Positions 40,265 to 50,682 of a stretch of DNA of 64,000 bases are shown here, piece by piece. A program made the position numbers and the translations under genes. Within the stretch, counting starts at the first letter, position 1; every line of letters starts with the position of its first letter. The notes under the pieces were generated by a model. The model was not told the origin of the DNA. It worked only from the letters and a program-made list of their open reading frames with translations, and made no database searches. Source of the DNA: Cordylochernes scorpioides (lineage: Eukaryota > Arthropoda > Arachnida > Pseudoscorpiones > Chernetidae); assembly GCA_030710605.1 (NCBI GenBank), contig CP092872.1:94018627-94082626 (forward strand), written 5' to 3'.

Positions 40265-40690
40265 AAATTTAGGGAAGACAAACTTCAGGTAACACAGCAA
40301 TTTATTTAAGACAAGAAACAAACTATGAAGGATAAACAAAAGATAAACAACGAGGGAAGTGTACAGAGTAGTAAAATATAAACATTAAAAATTATACTCT
40401 GTTAATTTTTCGCTCTCCACTTCTCCCATCCATATTTCCAAAAAAAAAAAAATGTCTTTCTTATTTTCCATAGGATTATTCAAATAATAATCTGTATATA
40501 TTTACCATGTGTATATAATCTTTCTCCATTTTTACCCCTTTGTATATTTCCCACTTTCATAGGTTTCTCCGTCTTGTAACCCCAAGGAGAATCCTGTGTA
40601 AGACCTGTGTGTCTTAATAAAGGTTTTTGTGTGTGTGATACTCTGTTAATACTAGTGTAAAATAATAAATACTTTGCTACAATATATAAA
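40265..40690 (+). repeat. Repeat U1, copy interrupted by LINE-C
   Basis: GGAAGACAAACTTCAGGTAA through AACGAGGGAAGTGTACAGAG to ATACTCTGTTAAT, then the LINE-C insert, then ACTAGTGTAAAATAATAAAT. The copy near 28540 shows the empty site. Confidence 0.6.
40407..40637 (+). mobile_element. LINE-C 3' end, 231 bp, 13-bp TSD
   Basis: ATACTCTGTTAAT at 40394-40406 and 40638-40650. The insert ends with CTTGTAACCCCAAGGAGAAT, hairpin AAGACCTGTGTGTCTT, AATAAAGG and TGTGTGTG. The paralogous U1 repeat at about 28548 has ATACTCTGTTAAT once only. Confidence 0.9.
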
Positions 40691-40810
40691 CAGAATCAAT
40701 ACAGTATTAGAGCTCTAAGAAGAAATCTGGTAGATTAATTCAGCAAAACCGCTGGAAGAGTTCACCTCCCAATATTTTTCATCACAGTAAGGACAGTAGA
40801 AGTTTGTTTT
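40683..40810 (-). repeat. PK element, partial with internal deletion
   Basis: TACAGTATTAGAGCTCTAAG, GTAGATTAATTCAGCAAAAC, GCTGGAAGAGTTCACC, then directly CAATATTTTTCATCACAGTA and GGACAGTAGAA; the CTGATGAGCCAG segment is deleted. Confidence 0.65.
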
Positions 40811-40856
40811 ATGTTTAAAAGAAACATTCATGTTTTAATGTTTTCCTTTCCTATGT

Positions 40857-41105
40857 CGTTGTTGTTGTCGTGTCCAATGAAGAGCCTCAGATACCCCCAT
40901 ACATCTCTATCACAGCGGTAGCAATGTCCACTATCTTGGGTGTGTAAAGTTCTGGGTCCATGTCAATTTTCTGCAAGGCTGCGGTCATTGCTGAACATGA
41001 GAATATGTGGGTAGATGTTAGTTCCACACTGGGACAATTGTTACATGTCCTATAGGTTCTTGTGCCATCTGGATGTATTGTTATTCCTTTGTAATGTTTC
41101 GTTCA
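40857..41105 (-). mobile_element. LINE-B 3' end with 10-bp TSD
   Basis: TTTCCTATGT at 40847-40856 and 41106-41115 flanks the insert. The minus strand includes ACATCCAGATGGCACAAGAA, CCTACCCACATATTCTCATG, the terminal hairpin and CAACAACAAC tail. Confidence 0.78.
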
Positions 41106-41112
41106 TTTCCTA

Positions 41113-41195
41113 TGTTGTTGTTTGTGTCCATTGAAGAGCCTCAAATGTCCCCGTGCATCTCTATCACAGCAGTCGCAACGTCCACTATCTTGCTC
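41113..41195 (-). mobile_element. LINE-B 3' tip
   Basis: TGTGTCCATTGAAGAGCCTC, CCCCGTGCATCTCTATCACA and GCAACGTCCACTATCTTG. It lies directly beyond the target duplication of the neighbouring LINE-B, which appears to have landed at this copy's tail. Confidence 0.65.
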
Positions 41196-41882
41196 TTCAT
41201 TGGAAAATGGGTGCCGTTGCCACGTTAGTCACCTTGGAAACGAACCAGAATTTGGTGAAATTCATTTCCTATATCTTCTATAATTGAAGCTCTAATAGAT
41301 TCTTGCGGATCACCCAATAAGGAGTTTCTATCAAGGGAGAATCTTGGATTCTACCCGCAGGACCACAAAAAGTTGGTATGTGAGGATCATGAAGGCGGTG
41401 GTTGTCAGGAAGTCCTGGCGACTTGCCTGATGATGCTGAAAGATCTATTTACAGAAGGATCAAGATCAAGGAGACCCACGTCTGCTTGTAGGTCGTTGAC
41501 CTCTGCTTGCCTCCTGATCTCTTGTTTCACGTCGCGATCCTCCACATCCCTAGTGTCAACATCCCTCTCTCACATCTGTTTATACTTAACTAAATTTCCT
41601 CTCTCACATCTGTTTCTACTTGACTAATTGACTAAATCCTTATATCATTTCTCTATATTTACACTCATGGACAAAAGGAATTGGTAAGTCTTCAAGTAAA
41701 AATAGTTAGAAAAAATAGTTTGAAGTAAAAATAGAGCTGATTGTTTTATAAGTTCTTTATATTAATCATAAGGCTATACCGCGCCATCTACATATAAGAA
41801 AAAGAACTAATAACATCCCTGGACACTTTATTAATCATTACTCTTCCTAATTCATCCTTTCATACTTTATCTCTAAGGTTAG

Positions 41883-42208
41883 CAGGAATGGAAATCTGAT
41901 GCTGCACATGACTGGTACAGAGCAGGAGGGACAAGCACCGGTTCTGTCCTCCCAAGAGAACAACAGTCTTTGATTTCCAGACTTAAGTCTGGTCATCTAC
42001 GGACAATGACTTTCCAGAATGGTTGCAGGGTTTTTCCCACTATGTACTAAGTGCAATTCTCAGCCTGCAACCCAAAGACATATTATTGACTGTAATGACT
42101 CATCTATTGATGAGCTCTACTCTTCGCCGGCAGACACCATCAAAAATCTCAAGCTTTACAAGCTTGATACCTTAGTGTGATTGAGTGGAGATAAGAAAGA
42201 AGAAGAAG
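41883..42208 (+). mobile_element. LINE-A 3' end, 326 bp, 14-bp TSD
   Basis: ATCTCTAAGGTTAG at 41869-41882 and 42209-42222 is an exact duplication. The insert begins inside the RNase H-knuckle linker (GGAATGGAAATCTGATGCTG) and runs to GATTGAGTGGAGATAAGAAA and a GAAGAAGAAG tail. Frame-breaking changes are present near the CxxC region (GTACTAAG gained). A textbook 5'-truncated LINE insertion that fixes the LINE-A 3' terminus. Confidence 0.92.
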
Positions 42209-42380
42209 ATCTCTAAGGTTAGAAATAATCGTTATTTCTCCTTTAAAATAAATTTCGATTTTTGTTCAAAAGAAACACATGCGGGATAATTGTCAAATGT
42301 CGTTCTACAATCATAAGCCGCATTATATTGTATTATAGAAATAATAAGCATTAGAATGTTACTTTACACATATAAAAAAC

Positions 42381-42735
42381 TTCTACTGTTCTTACCGCGA
42401 TGAAAATGTGTATGGCTCTTAAAGATTTCTTGAAAAAAGCCATGGTCCACCTGGTGCCGTGTGAGCAGAAGAGCTTAAATTGACTTGTTCCATTATATGT
42501 ATGTTCCATATGTAAATACCTGTTTTTTTTCCTCTTTTCGCTCTCCACTTCTTCCATCCATATTTCACTTTCATAGGTTTCTCCGTCTTGTAACCCCAAG
42601 GAGAATCCTCTGTAAGACCTGTGTGTCTTAATAAAGGTTTTTGTGTGTATGTGAAAAAAAAGTGTATGGGCTTGGCTCATCAGTAATGAACCCTCACAGC
42701 GGTTTCGCCAGTTTCTTTATATACCCATTTAAAAA
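42381..42735 (+). repeat. PK element interrupted by LINE-C
   Basis: TTCTACTGTTCTTACCGCGA starts the element; after the LINE-C insert it resumes GGGCTTGGCTCATCAGTAAT, CCCTCACAGCGGTTTCGCCA. Confidence 0.7.
42416..42657 (+). mobile_element. LINE-C 3' end inside a PK element
   Basis: AAAATGTGTATGG on the left (about 42403-42415) and AAAAAGTGTATGG on the right are a probable 13-bp target duplication with one mismatch. The insert ends CTGTAAGACCTGTGTGTCTT, AATAAAGG, TGTGTGTATG. Confidence 0.78.
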
Positions 42736-43377
42736 AGGAAGTTCCGAGAAGATATTGCATGATAGAATAATGATGAGTCATTCTACGTTTATTTCGTTGT
42801 AAATTTATGTCCCCAATACGTTCTGTATTACCATATCTAGACACACAAGAAGAATGGGACAATACATATCCTGGCTTCTTAAAGAAAAGTAGTAGCTCCA
42901 CTCCTTAAATACATTTTTTATATCATTTCTCAAGACGCCGGCGGATGTAACTACGAATTTATGAAATGCCATTCTTTACAGCAAGCTATTCATCTAGTGG
43001 GTTTCTTCTGAAGGGGATAAAAAATGTTAAGGATTTTTTTTTAAAGAGAAAGGGACAGACTTGATAAATGGCGTTGAAGATCTTTTTTTTGTTTTGTAGT
43101 CTTAAATTGTAGTTCCCAAAAACCTGTTATGTTTTTATTTTAGAGGTAAGGTAAGGTGTTGTGGTTGAAATGTTGTGTCATCAATATAAATTTGACAGTA
43201 GTGATCCATTATCAGTTCACGGTGATCATTCTCCTGTACATGTACCTGTTCTTGGATATTTAGACGAATACCTGAAGAGCTGTGTAGTATACCGCTTCTG
43301 AGACATCTTGGGTTTTTTAGTTAGAGTTAAAAAAACACTTATCACATAAAGAAATGTCATTAATCATACAAATTAAG

Positions 43378-43915
43378 ACACACCTCTCTCGTCAAAATAG
43401 ACGCAAAAACTATGCGTCATTTATTTACCCGAATTAGTGGACTCGGGTCGGTAACAAACCCGCAACAATAGCTTTAGTAAATTCAGGAGGCCCATCTGGA
43501 GATTATGGTTTCGAACTTTGTCCCTTATCAGTTTAGGATAGGCTTTGATTTCATGAGGTTCACAGGGAATTGGTGGAATTTTCTGAATTTGCCAAAGAAG
43601 TGTTTAACTGGTTATGTGGCTAGATTAGGGCTAAAGTATAAATGGCAATCTTGCCTTGATGAAATTGATCTCAAATATAGCTACTTCTCCCTTTAAAATA
43701 GAAATTAAAAACCTATTAGTACTCTACACATATTAACCTTCTCTTTAAATCGGTACACTCGGTTCTTTGAGACAAAGCTGGGCGTCCCGAATTTTCTAAA
43801 ACTGGTGTTGTGGCTTTGTCAACGACCTCAGTCATCAAAATTGCAGTAACAGTGAATAAATAGTTAATAGATTAGATAGTTTTTGCGTCTATTTTCACGG
43901 GAGAGGTAACCTATA
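43378..43915. mobile_element. MITE-7 long copy
   Basis: CACACCTCTCTCGTCAAAAT then AGACGCAAAAACTA at the left, TAGTTTTTGCGTCTATTTTC then ACGGGAGAGGT at the right. The middle has TCGGGTCGGTAACAAACCC, as in the copy at 5651. A 63-codon ORF at 43505-43696 has no recognised homology. Confidence 0.6.
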
Positions 43916-44134
43916 TGTAAAGTTAAGTTTTAATCATTAAAAAAATGTACAAATACCACTCTTTATTTCTACACACAAAACGCGATATCCCAGCTAGGGA
44001 TAATTATTTAATTTACAATTTTTTAAACAGAAACAGTTATAAACTCATTATGTAAGAAAATAATAAAAAGAAACGATAAGATAGATTAGGAAACTGATCC
44101 TTTCAGGTTAGAAAGATAGTCATAAATAAATATA

Positions 44135-44595
44135 CAGTTAAACCTGTCTATAGCGCCCCCTCTAAATAGCGCCTCCCTCTCTATAGCGCCCGATTTTAAA
44201 TATACCTATCCCCCGATTTACACGGTACTTTTTTTACACGTTTTCGCTTTTACACGGTTTTCCAAATAAGTTTTTTTTTTTGTTGTTTTTATCGCACTAT
44301 ACTAAATGCTACTGTGATTGAAGACATGCGCTGTGTACACATCTCACGAGGAATCCCGAGCTTATGTGCTGACTACATATTTTGACCTGTCAATGCATTT
44401 TATTTTTATTTCTGTGTACACCTATCCCCCGATTTACACGTTTTTCTCCGGAACGTATCTACCGTGTAAATCGGGGGATAGGTGTTCGTAGTACGATGCG
44501 ATTTACATTAAAAATGACCTGTCTATAGCACCCCCTCTCTATAGCACCCTATTTTGGTGAATCCCAAGAGGGGGCGCTATAGACAGGTTTAACTG
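44135..44595. mobile_element. MITE-3 carrying a nested MITE-2
   Basis: Ends CAGTTAAACCTGTCTATAGC and GCTATAGACAGGTTTAACTG, with TA outside on both sides (44133-44134, 44596-44597). Removing 44203-44484 gives a sequence collinear, inverted, with the intact copy at 39145-39321. Confidence 0.92.
44203..44484. mobile_element. MITE-2 nested in MITE-3
   Basis: TIRs ACCTATCCCCCGATTTACAC and its inverse; TA at 44201-44202 on the left and TT (one mutation from TA) at 44485-44486. The empty site is GATTTTAAATA|CGTAGTACGA as inferred from 39145-39321. Internal end motif CGTTTTTCTCCGGAACGTAT as in other MITE-2 copies. Confidence 0.9.
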
Positions 44596-44844
44596 TATAT
44601 GTAAAATTGGTAAATCTCCGACAGTTCTCTGTCGTATTTACATATTCATTACAGCTCTTTCGTATCCAATTATACCATGTAAACTTTGAGCAACAGACAT
44701 CCTTTGATAAGAGCTGCAGAGATAAGAAATAATTGGTTGACAAGGAGACCATTATAGCCTATATGTTTAATTTATTAAATTGACGTATAATACAGCATAA
44801 TATTGCTCGGTAGGATGTTATTCATGTATCAAAAGTGACACCTC

Positions 44845-44930
44845 TCCCTTTAAAAAATGTATTAAAACAATTCATTTGGAAATGAATGAACCATTTTTTA
44901 AAAAGGGAAAGGTAAAACTTTTGGTATAGG
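44845..44930. repeat. Short foldback element
   Basis: CACCTCTCCCTTTAAAAAAT and ATTTTTTAAAAAGGGAAAGG are inverted around CATTTGGAAATG. The outer ends resemble MITE-7 (CACCTCTCCC). Confidence 0.55.
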
Positions 44931-45036
44931 AATACTATCCTCCCGCAATATTATGTTGCCTGATTATGTTTGAAAATCGGCCATTTTTGGCAAATTCGAT
45001 CGATTCACGTAGGATGTTATGAAATCGAAGCCGTCC

Positions 45037-45077
45037 CTGTACTGATGAGGGTTATAGCCCGATACCATGGTATACAT
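45037..45077 (+). ncRNA. Hammerhead-like motif with palindromic CCATGG stem III
   Basis: CTGATGA (45042-45048), stem II GGGT/GCCC with TATA loop (one G-U pair), then GATA in place of GAAA, stem III CCATGG, GTA cleavage triplet, and stem I TGTA/TACA. The A14-equivalent change to T should abolish activity. Stem III has a different self-complementary sequence from the CGCG copies. Confidence 0.55.
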
Positions 45078-45289
45078 GTTATATTTTTGTTTGAAGTTGT
45101 TGAAACTGATATTATGGCTCATTCTTTACCATCACAATTACGTTTAGTACTGGGATGATAAGCCTAATTCATTGTTTAATATATTTTTAAAGTGAGAAAT
45201 ATCACTTTTGGTAAATAAACGATATATAGTAAATTGTGTGTATAGATAGGGGTCACTAATATTATTGCCATCTCCACGAGGTATATGCA

Positions 45290-45900
45290 AAATTGAACGA
45301 ATAAGCCCCATGTTGAGCGACATTTACAAAGAGTATCCCCTAGAGCGCATGTTGGGGCGATACTTCTAAAGAGCGTCCCCTAGAGCCCATGTTTGATGAA
45401 ACACTTACAAAGAACCAACCCCACGTTGGGCGACACTTACAAAAAGCTGTCCCACGTTGGGCGACACTCCCAAAGAACCAACCCCACGTTGGGCGAAACT
45501 TCCAAAGAGCTGCCCCACGTTGGAAGCGACACTCCCAAAGAACGTGCTCCACGTTGAAGGCGACACTCCCAAAGAACGTAACCCACGTTGAGCGGCGCTT
45601 ACAAAAAGCGTACCCTAGCCCCCAATGTTGGGGTCACAATTCCAAAGAGCCAACCCCACGTTGGGCGAAACTTCCAAAGAGCTGCCCCACGTTGGAAGCG
45701 ACACTCCCAAAGAACGTGCTCCACGTTGAAGGCGACACTCCCAAAGAACGTAACCCACGTTGAGCGGCGCTTACAAAAAGCGTACCCTAGCCCCCAATGT
45801 TGGGGTCACAATTCCAAAGAGCCAACCCCACGTTGGGCGACACTTACAAAGAGCTGCCCCACGTTGGAAGCGACACTCCCAAAGAACGTGCTCCAACTTC
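45290..45900. repeat. Minisatellite with 172-bp higher-order repeat
   Basis: A basic unit of about 35 bp (CCCACGTTGGGCGACACTTA, then CAAAGAGC or CAAAGAAC) is repeated with variants. A five-unit block containing CCCTAGCCCCCAATGTTGGG recurs every 172 bp (for example 45651 and 45823). ORFs of 90-125 codons in all plus frames follow from the repeat and are not genes. Confidence 0.9.
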
Positions 45901-46485
45901 CAAATCACCCAATGCCCCAGGCTCCACTCACTTCCCTACACATGGCACGTTTACCTCCACGTTGACTTACTTCCTATCACAACACGTCTCCCATCTACCA
46001 TCAATTTTGTTCTTAAAAACTCAGAATTTTCACAGAATTGTGTATGCCCAAACTAGAATAAAAAATTGAAAGGCGAGTAATAAATATATTTAAATTTATT
46101 TCAGACGTTTATATTCTATAAGAGGAATGTTTAAAATGTTCAAACAATAGGAATTTTTAAAAAAGTTTTTGGGGGTTGCTGCAAATTGGAAGGAAACGAT
46201 GAGTAATAGAGGCAATGAAGGGTTCCATCTCAGAAACAATGAAAGACGCTCCGCCCACTTCCGAAAAAAAGAATTTCTGAATTGTTTCATAATACCTAGA
46301 AAAACAACTTCGTTATTTGACCGTTGACACACAATATCAATATTTTTGTTGTTTTTTTTTAAAAGAAATTGGTAATATTTATCTACTGTGTGTAATTTAT
46401 ATACGATTTTTATTTTAAAAAAAACTTTTTGATAGCTTATGTATCTTTTATTCTCTTCTCAACTTTTTTTCTCTTTCTCTTTTCA

Positions 46486-46560
46486 CACACACAAAGCTTT
46501 ATTAAGACCAGCGGTCTTATACAGATTCACCACAGGAAGAAATGATAGATGTAGCTCATA
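46486..46560 (-). mobile_element. LINE-C 3' tip, 75 bp, 14-bp TSD
   Basis: TCTTTCTCTTTTCA at 46472-46485 and 46561-46574, exact. The minus-strand insert is the hairpin AAGACCGCTGGTCTT, AATAAAGC and TGTGTGTG tail with a short upstream part. Confidence 0.88.
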
Positions 46561-46678
46561 TCTTTCTCTTTTCATATATTTTAAGGTACTCACTCAAATC
46601 GGTCTCTAAAATAGCTATTTCTTGATATTTTAGGTAGTTCCATTGATCATCTTGGTGGGTTGTTGAAGTATTGCTTGT

Positions 46679-46720
46679 ACCACGTTGATGAAGGCAAGCA
46701 GCCTGACACTTCCACGTGGT
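46679..46720 (+). ncRNA. Decayed hammerhead motif
   Basis: ACCACG, TTGATGA (first core base changed), stem GGC/GCC, TGACAC instead of CGAAAC, and CCACGTGGTT. Stem I ACCACG/CGTGGT is intact. The sequence downstream has CTTGACCAACTTTAATCAAG, as in other HH elements. Confidence 0.55.
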
Positions 46721-46754
46721 TGTTTTTTTCTTGACCAACTTTAATCAAGTGGAA

Positions 46755-48175
46755 CATAAGTGTGGACTTTGAGACTTTGATTACATAATACAAGAGGAGA
46801 AATATAAACAAAATTACCAAATGTCAATGATAGATATCATGGTGTATTTCTGAGGTATTTTCTACAGCGGACTTTTGGGAAAGGCCGCTAGTAGTCATCA
46901 ATCAAAACAAGAAACTTGATCTCTTAGGTTTTTATTATCTTTATCAAGCGAACATTTAAGAACTGGTAACTGTCAATAATGGGTGTCACAGTAAAGTGGT
47001 GCAATACTGCCGACAATGGACCTTTGGAAGGCAATCTCTAATGACCAATCAGTACGAAAAACTTTATCTTTGAGACTTTGATTACATTTTACAAGAGAAG
47101 AAATATAAACAAAATTACCAAATGGCAATGATAGATACCACGGTGTATTTCTGAGATATTTTCTACAGTGGACACTAGTAATCAACAATCAAAACAAGAA
47201 ACTTGATCTCTTAGGTTTTTATTATCTTTATCAAGCGAACATTTAAGAACTGGTAACTGTCAATAATGGGTGTCACAGTAAAGTGGTGCAATACTGCCGA
47301 CAATGGACCTTTGGAAGACAATCTCTAATGACCAATCAGTACGAAAAACTTTATCTTTGAGACTTTGATTACATTTTACAAGAAGAGAAATATAAACAAA
47401 ATTACCAAATGGCAATGATAGATTTCACGGTGTAATGGTATTTCTGAAACAATATCGACAGTGGATCTTTGGGAAAGTCAAGTGGTAATCAACAATAAAA
47501 CAAGAAACTTGATCTCTTAGGTTTTGATTACCTTTAAAAAGGGGATATGCAGAATTGGCAACTGTCACTACGGGATGTTACAGTAAAGTGGTGCGACACT
47601 GGCGACAGTGAACCTTTGGAAGACAATCTCTAATCACCAATCAGTACGAAAAACTTTATCTTTGAGACTTTGATTACATTTTACAAGGAGATATAAACAA
47701 GAATATCATTGATAGATATCACAGTGAAGTGGTACTTACTTCTCTGAAACAATGTCGACAGTGAAACTTTGGTAAAAGGCAAGTGGTAATCAACAAACAA
47801 AACGATAAATTTGATCTCTTATATTTTGATTACCTTTAACAAGTAGATATGTAGAACTGGCAACTGTAAAAAAATGGATGTCACAGTGCAGTGGTTTAAC
47901 TGTAAAAATTGTCGACAGTGTAACTTTGGTAAAAGGCAAGTGATAATCAAAACGATAAATTTGATCTCTTAGATTTTGATTACCTTCAACAAGGGTATAT
48001 TTAAGAACTAACAACTGTAAATAATGGATGTCACAGTGCAGTGGTTTAACTGAGAAAATTGTTGATAGTGGAATTCTGGATGAGAGAAATAATCACCTAT
48101 TAACACAATAAATTTTACTTTGAGGTTTTGATTACAGTTAATAAAGGGGATGTAAACAACAACAAGTGTCACTAC
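46755..48175. repeat. Tandem array, about 300-bp higher-order repeat of about 150-bp units
   Basis: TTTGAGACTTTGATTACATT recurs at about 46763, 47067, 47351 and 47656. TTGATCTCTTAGGTTTTTAT recurs at about 46918, 47204, 47507, 47812 and 47960. Both kinds share TGGTAACTGTCA / GTGTCACAGTAAAGTGGTG-type parts. Units near 47000-47400 are almost identical; outer ones diverge. Confidence 0.88.
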
Positions 48176-48919
48176 TGTATGTCCCAGTGAAGTGTTAAAT
48201 CAGAAGACAGTGTCGTGACCCAGTGCTGCGACAACAACACTGGGACACGTGACTTCGACCAGTTGTCTCAGTCACGTGACAGCCGTTGGATAGATTTCCG
48301 ATATATAGCAGTCATTCCTGCCCCTATATTGTGGAGAGAAATGGCTGGGATATAAAGTGTCACATTCAACTTATGTCGGGGAAAACAATATTTACGACAC
48401 ACTGGTAATAGAAAGGATTGAAATAAATATTTATTTTCTCTCGTCAAAGAACATCCCCTTACACATGGGGACAAACCCATATATTTATAATTCACAGCAA
48501 AGGTTGGAATTAAGATTTGATATTTGAATATTTCGAACTAGCATATAATATATTTTTCTGTTGACACACCGCATTCCGCACCAATGATGAGGGTCAAAGT
48601 CCCAAAACCATGGTTTGACTTTTTGTTGAATTTTACAAAACTTGTTCTGTGGCTCTCATTCGATATCTCCAACTTTTGTACTGCTGTAGAGCCACAGTGT
48701 AGAAGTCCAGTCATGGGGAGATTTCTGCGTTGGAACCAGGTAGTTCCAGACTGAGTCAGGAAGTAGAGACAGGACTGATTAACAAAAGTATATTGATTAA
48801 TTTAAGGTTATTTTATATAATAGAGGTTTAGTAATATAGTTTAGAAACTGTACCAGTCCAGGCCACCTGTTTGAATTTGTCTTTTTTACACTTGCTTCCC
48901 TCCTTTTATATGATTATAT
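48176..48919. other. No gene recognised
   Basis: Contains the G/C-richer CAGTCACGTGACAGCCGTTG and, at about 48584, a hammerhead-like but core-defective stem (AATGATGAGGG, TCCCAAAACC). A 75-codon minus-strand ORF at 48268-48495 has no recognised homology. Confidence 0.4.
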
Positions 48920-49321
48920 TGTGGCGAAGAAATAATTTATTATTTAATTTAATATTATTCAATGAAAATATTCAACAGATTATAAAAATATATATTACTC
49001 TGTATTTGTAAAATAATCTTACAAATACAGTCGAACTTGGATAATTCGAACCCCAAGGGACCATAAAAAAATTCGAATTATCCAAAAATTCGAATTAAAA
49101 ACGGAAATTCTATTTATAGAAAATTCTAGGGACCAAGATAAATATTCGAATTAAAGAAGTTCGAATTATCCAAGTTCTACTGTATTTCTTTGCTTGTTCA
49201 AGATTCCCTAGCTGTAGATAGTTGGGGTTGATTTGTTGATAATTGTCGACTGGTCGTGCTGACGTCATCAATAAATACTTTCACATCTCCAGATATACAA
49301 AGACTTGATTTCTACGCTACA
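48920..49321. mobile_element. Putative solo LTR, copy 1, interrupted by MITE-6
   Basis: TGTGGCGAAGAAATAATTTA to TGATTTCTACGCTACA (TG...CA), flanked by ATAT on both sides (48916-48919, 49322-49325). AATAAATACTTTC near the right end could be the poly-A signal. Without MITE-6 it is about 245 bp, like copy 2 (54907-55141). Internal LTR-element sequence is absent. Confidence 0.65.
49028..49182. mobile_element. MITE-6 nested in the LTR, TA duplication
   Basis: TIRs CAGTCGAACTTGGATAATTC and GAATTATCCAAGTTCTACTG are inverted over about 24 bp; TA lies on both sides (49026-49027, 49183-49184). 155 bp, non-coding. The TIR resembles pogo/Tigger-type ends. LTR copy 2 lacks it. Confidence 0.88.
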
Positions 49322-49964
49322 ATATTTACATATATTTATATGTTTGTCGTACATATTTTTGTCAATGTTTTCTACGTTTTGTATAATAGTTTAGTAATAT
49401 AGCATAAAAAAAGTTAATTATGTAAAAAAATTGTCATGTAAAAGTGTATATAGATAAACCATTGCTACTTGTTATCATTCTGTACCCGTAAAAAGACATC
49501 TTACCTGAAAGCTTGTACCATCATCCTCTTATATAAAGAATATCTTCTCCCTGACATGTGTTTGTTCTATGGTGAATAGTGAGATTGCCGTTGTTTTAAG
49601 TTTATTTAGAGTTCTCCTATTTTACATATTTGTATGTAAGGGAATTGAAACGCTATGTTCACAATAGATACTACCAATTAGGCATTAGATACGTGTGCAT
49701 TTACAGTACTGTGTAGGGTTGTCACCAGAGAGATCAACCTACCGGAAATGTGTCACCACGATGCGCCATTGTACCGAACACCTGTACGTCCTGGTACAGA
49801 ACGTCCTTTCCCTGGAACATCATCATTCCACATACCTCTACTTGATTGTTCTATCCACCAGTCATATACTGTAATTGTATCATTTTTATATAAGAGAGTT
49901 GTGTTGATATTGTTGAAATGACAATTCTTGCAGATTTCTAAATACAATAGAACATACTCCATGA

Positions 49965-50046
49965 AAAGACATTCGTGCTAGAGGACACCTCTCTACAAAA
50001 AACAATTTTCATTTTCAAAATGACCATTTTTACAATTTAGCAATTT
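49965..50046. mobile_element. MITE-1, left fragment
   Basis: GAGGACACCTCTCTACAAAA, CAATTTTCATTTTCAAAATG and CCATTTTTACAATTTAGCAA match the left part of MITE-1. Confidence 0.6.
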
Positions 50047-50125
50047 CGCCTGGCTGAATGCTAACCTTTATCGAGGCATTACATTTTTGTATACACAAAC
50101 TCAGCGCCGCATAGTGTTATAATAT
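50044..50125 (-). repeat. PLE-like repeat (GATAAAGGTT type)
   Basis: Minus strand: CACTATGCGGCGCTGAGTTT, then CTCGATAAAGGTTAGCATTC and AGCC. Same family as 52142, 55850 and 56283. Confidence 0.55.
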
Positions 50126-50682
50126 CACAGTTGAAATCATTTAAAATACAAAGTAGGTGGGGGAAATTTTTGCATGAATAAACATATTTACATATTAACG
50201 TATTTACATACAATATATTTCAGCATATGCAATTATATACTTAGAATCGTTGTGTTTAATCAATTAGGTTTTGAGCTGTTGCCCTTGTGACGTAAGACGA
50301 GGAAATAAAGTAGACCTATATAAATGTTGTATAGAAAAAACCGTTGTTAAGCCTAGATTTTAACAAAGAGATTCCAAATTCCATTGTGGAAGTTCAATTG
50401 TTTGATGTTTTAACAAAAAAAAGTTTAAACGGACATTTCCTTTAAAAAAAAAAAACGAATTATGTTCTAACACAAAGCAGTTCTCGGTCAAAAACCTTTA
50501 AATATTTTCATAGAATCAATATACAGTATAATCCTTTTGAAGTCATGTATACTCATTTCACTTTTTCAATATTTTTGAAGTAAATAGCACAAAAGGGAAA
50601 TTATTTTAGGATTTTATACGTTTCCTGAATTTTCAGGAAGCGTCCAAGATATGCTTTTCTTTATCGTTGATGTACAGTCTTC

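Noticed and set aside
41373-41627. 84-codon ORF rich in serine and threonine
   Set aside because: Repetitive CTCTCACATCTGTTT-type sequence; no homology recognised.
45389-46069. Plus-strand ORFs of 90-125 codons (QPHVGR repeats)
   Set aside because: They follow from the minisatellite lacking stops in several frames. No start context, domain or second source of support.
48584-48625. Hammerhead-like stem (AATGATGAGGG ... TCCCAAAACC)
   Set aside because: The first core base and the G of GAAA are changed and stem I hardly pairs; too decayed to list as an RNA.
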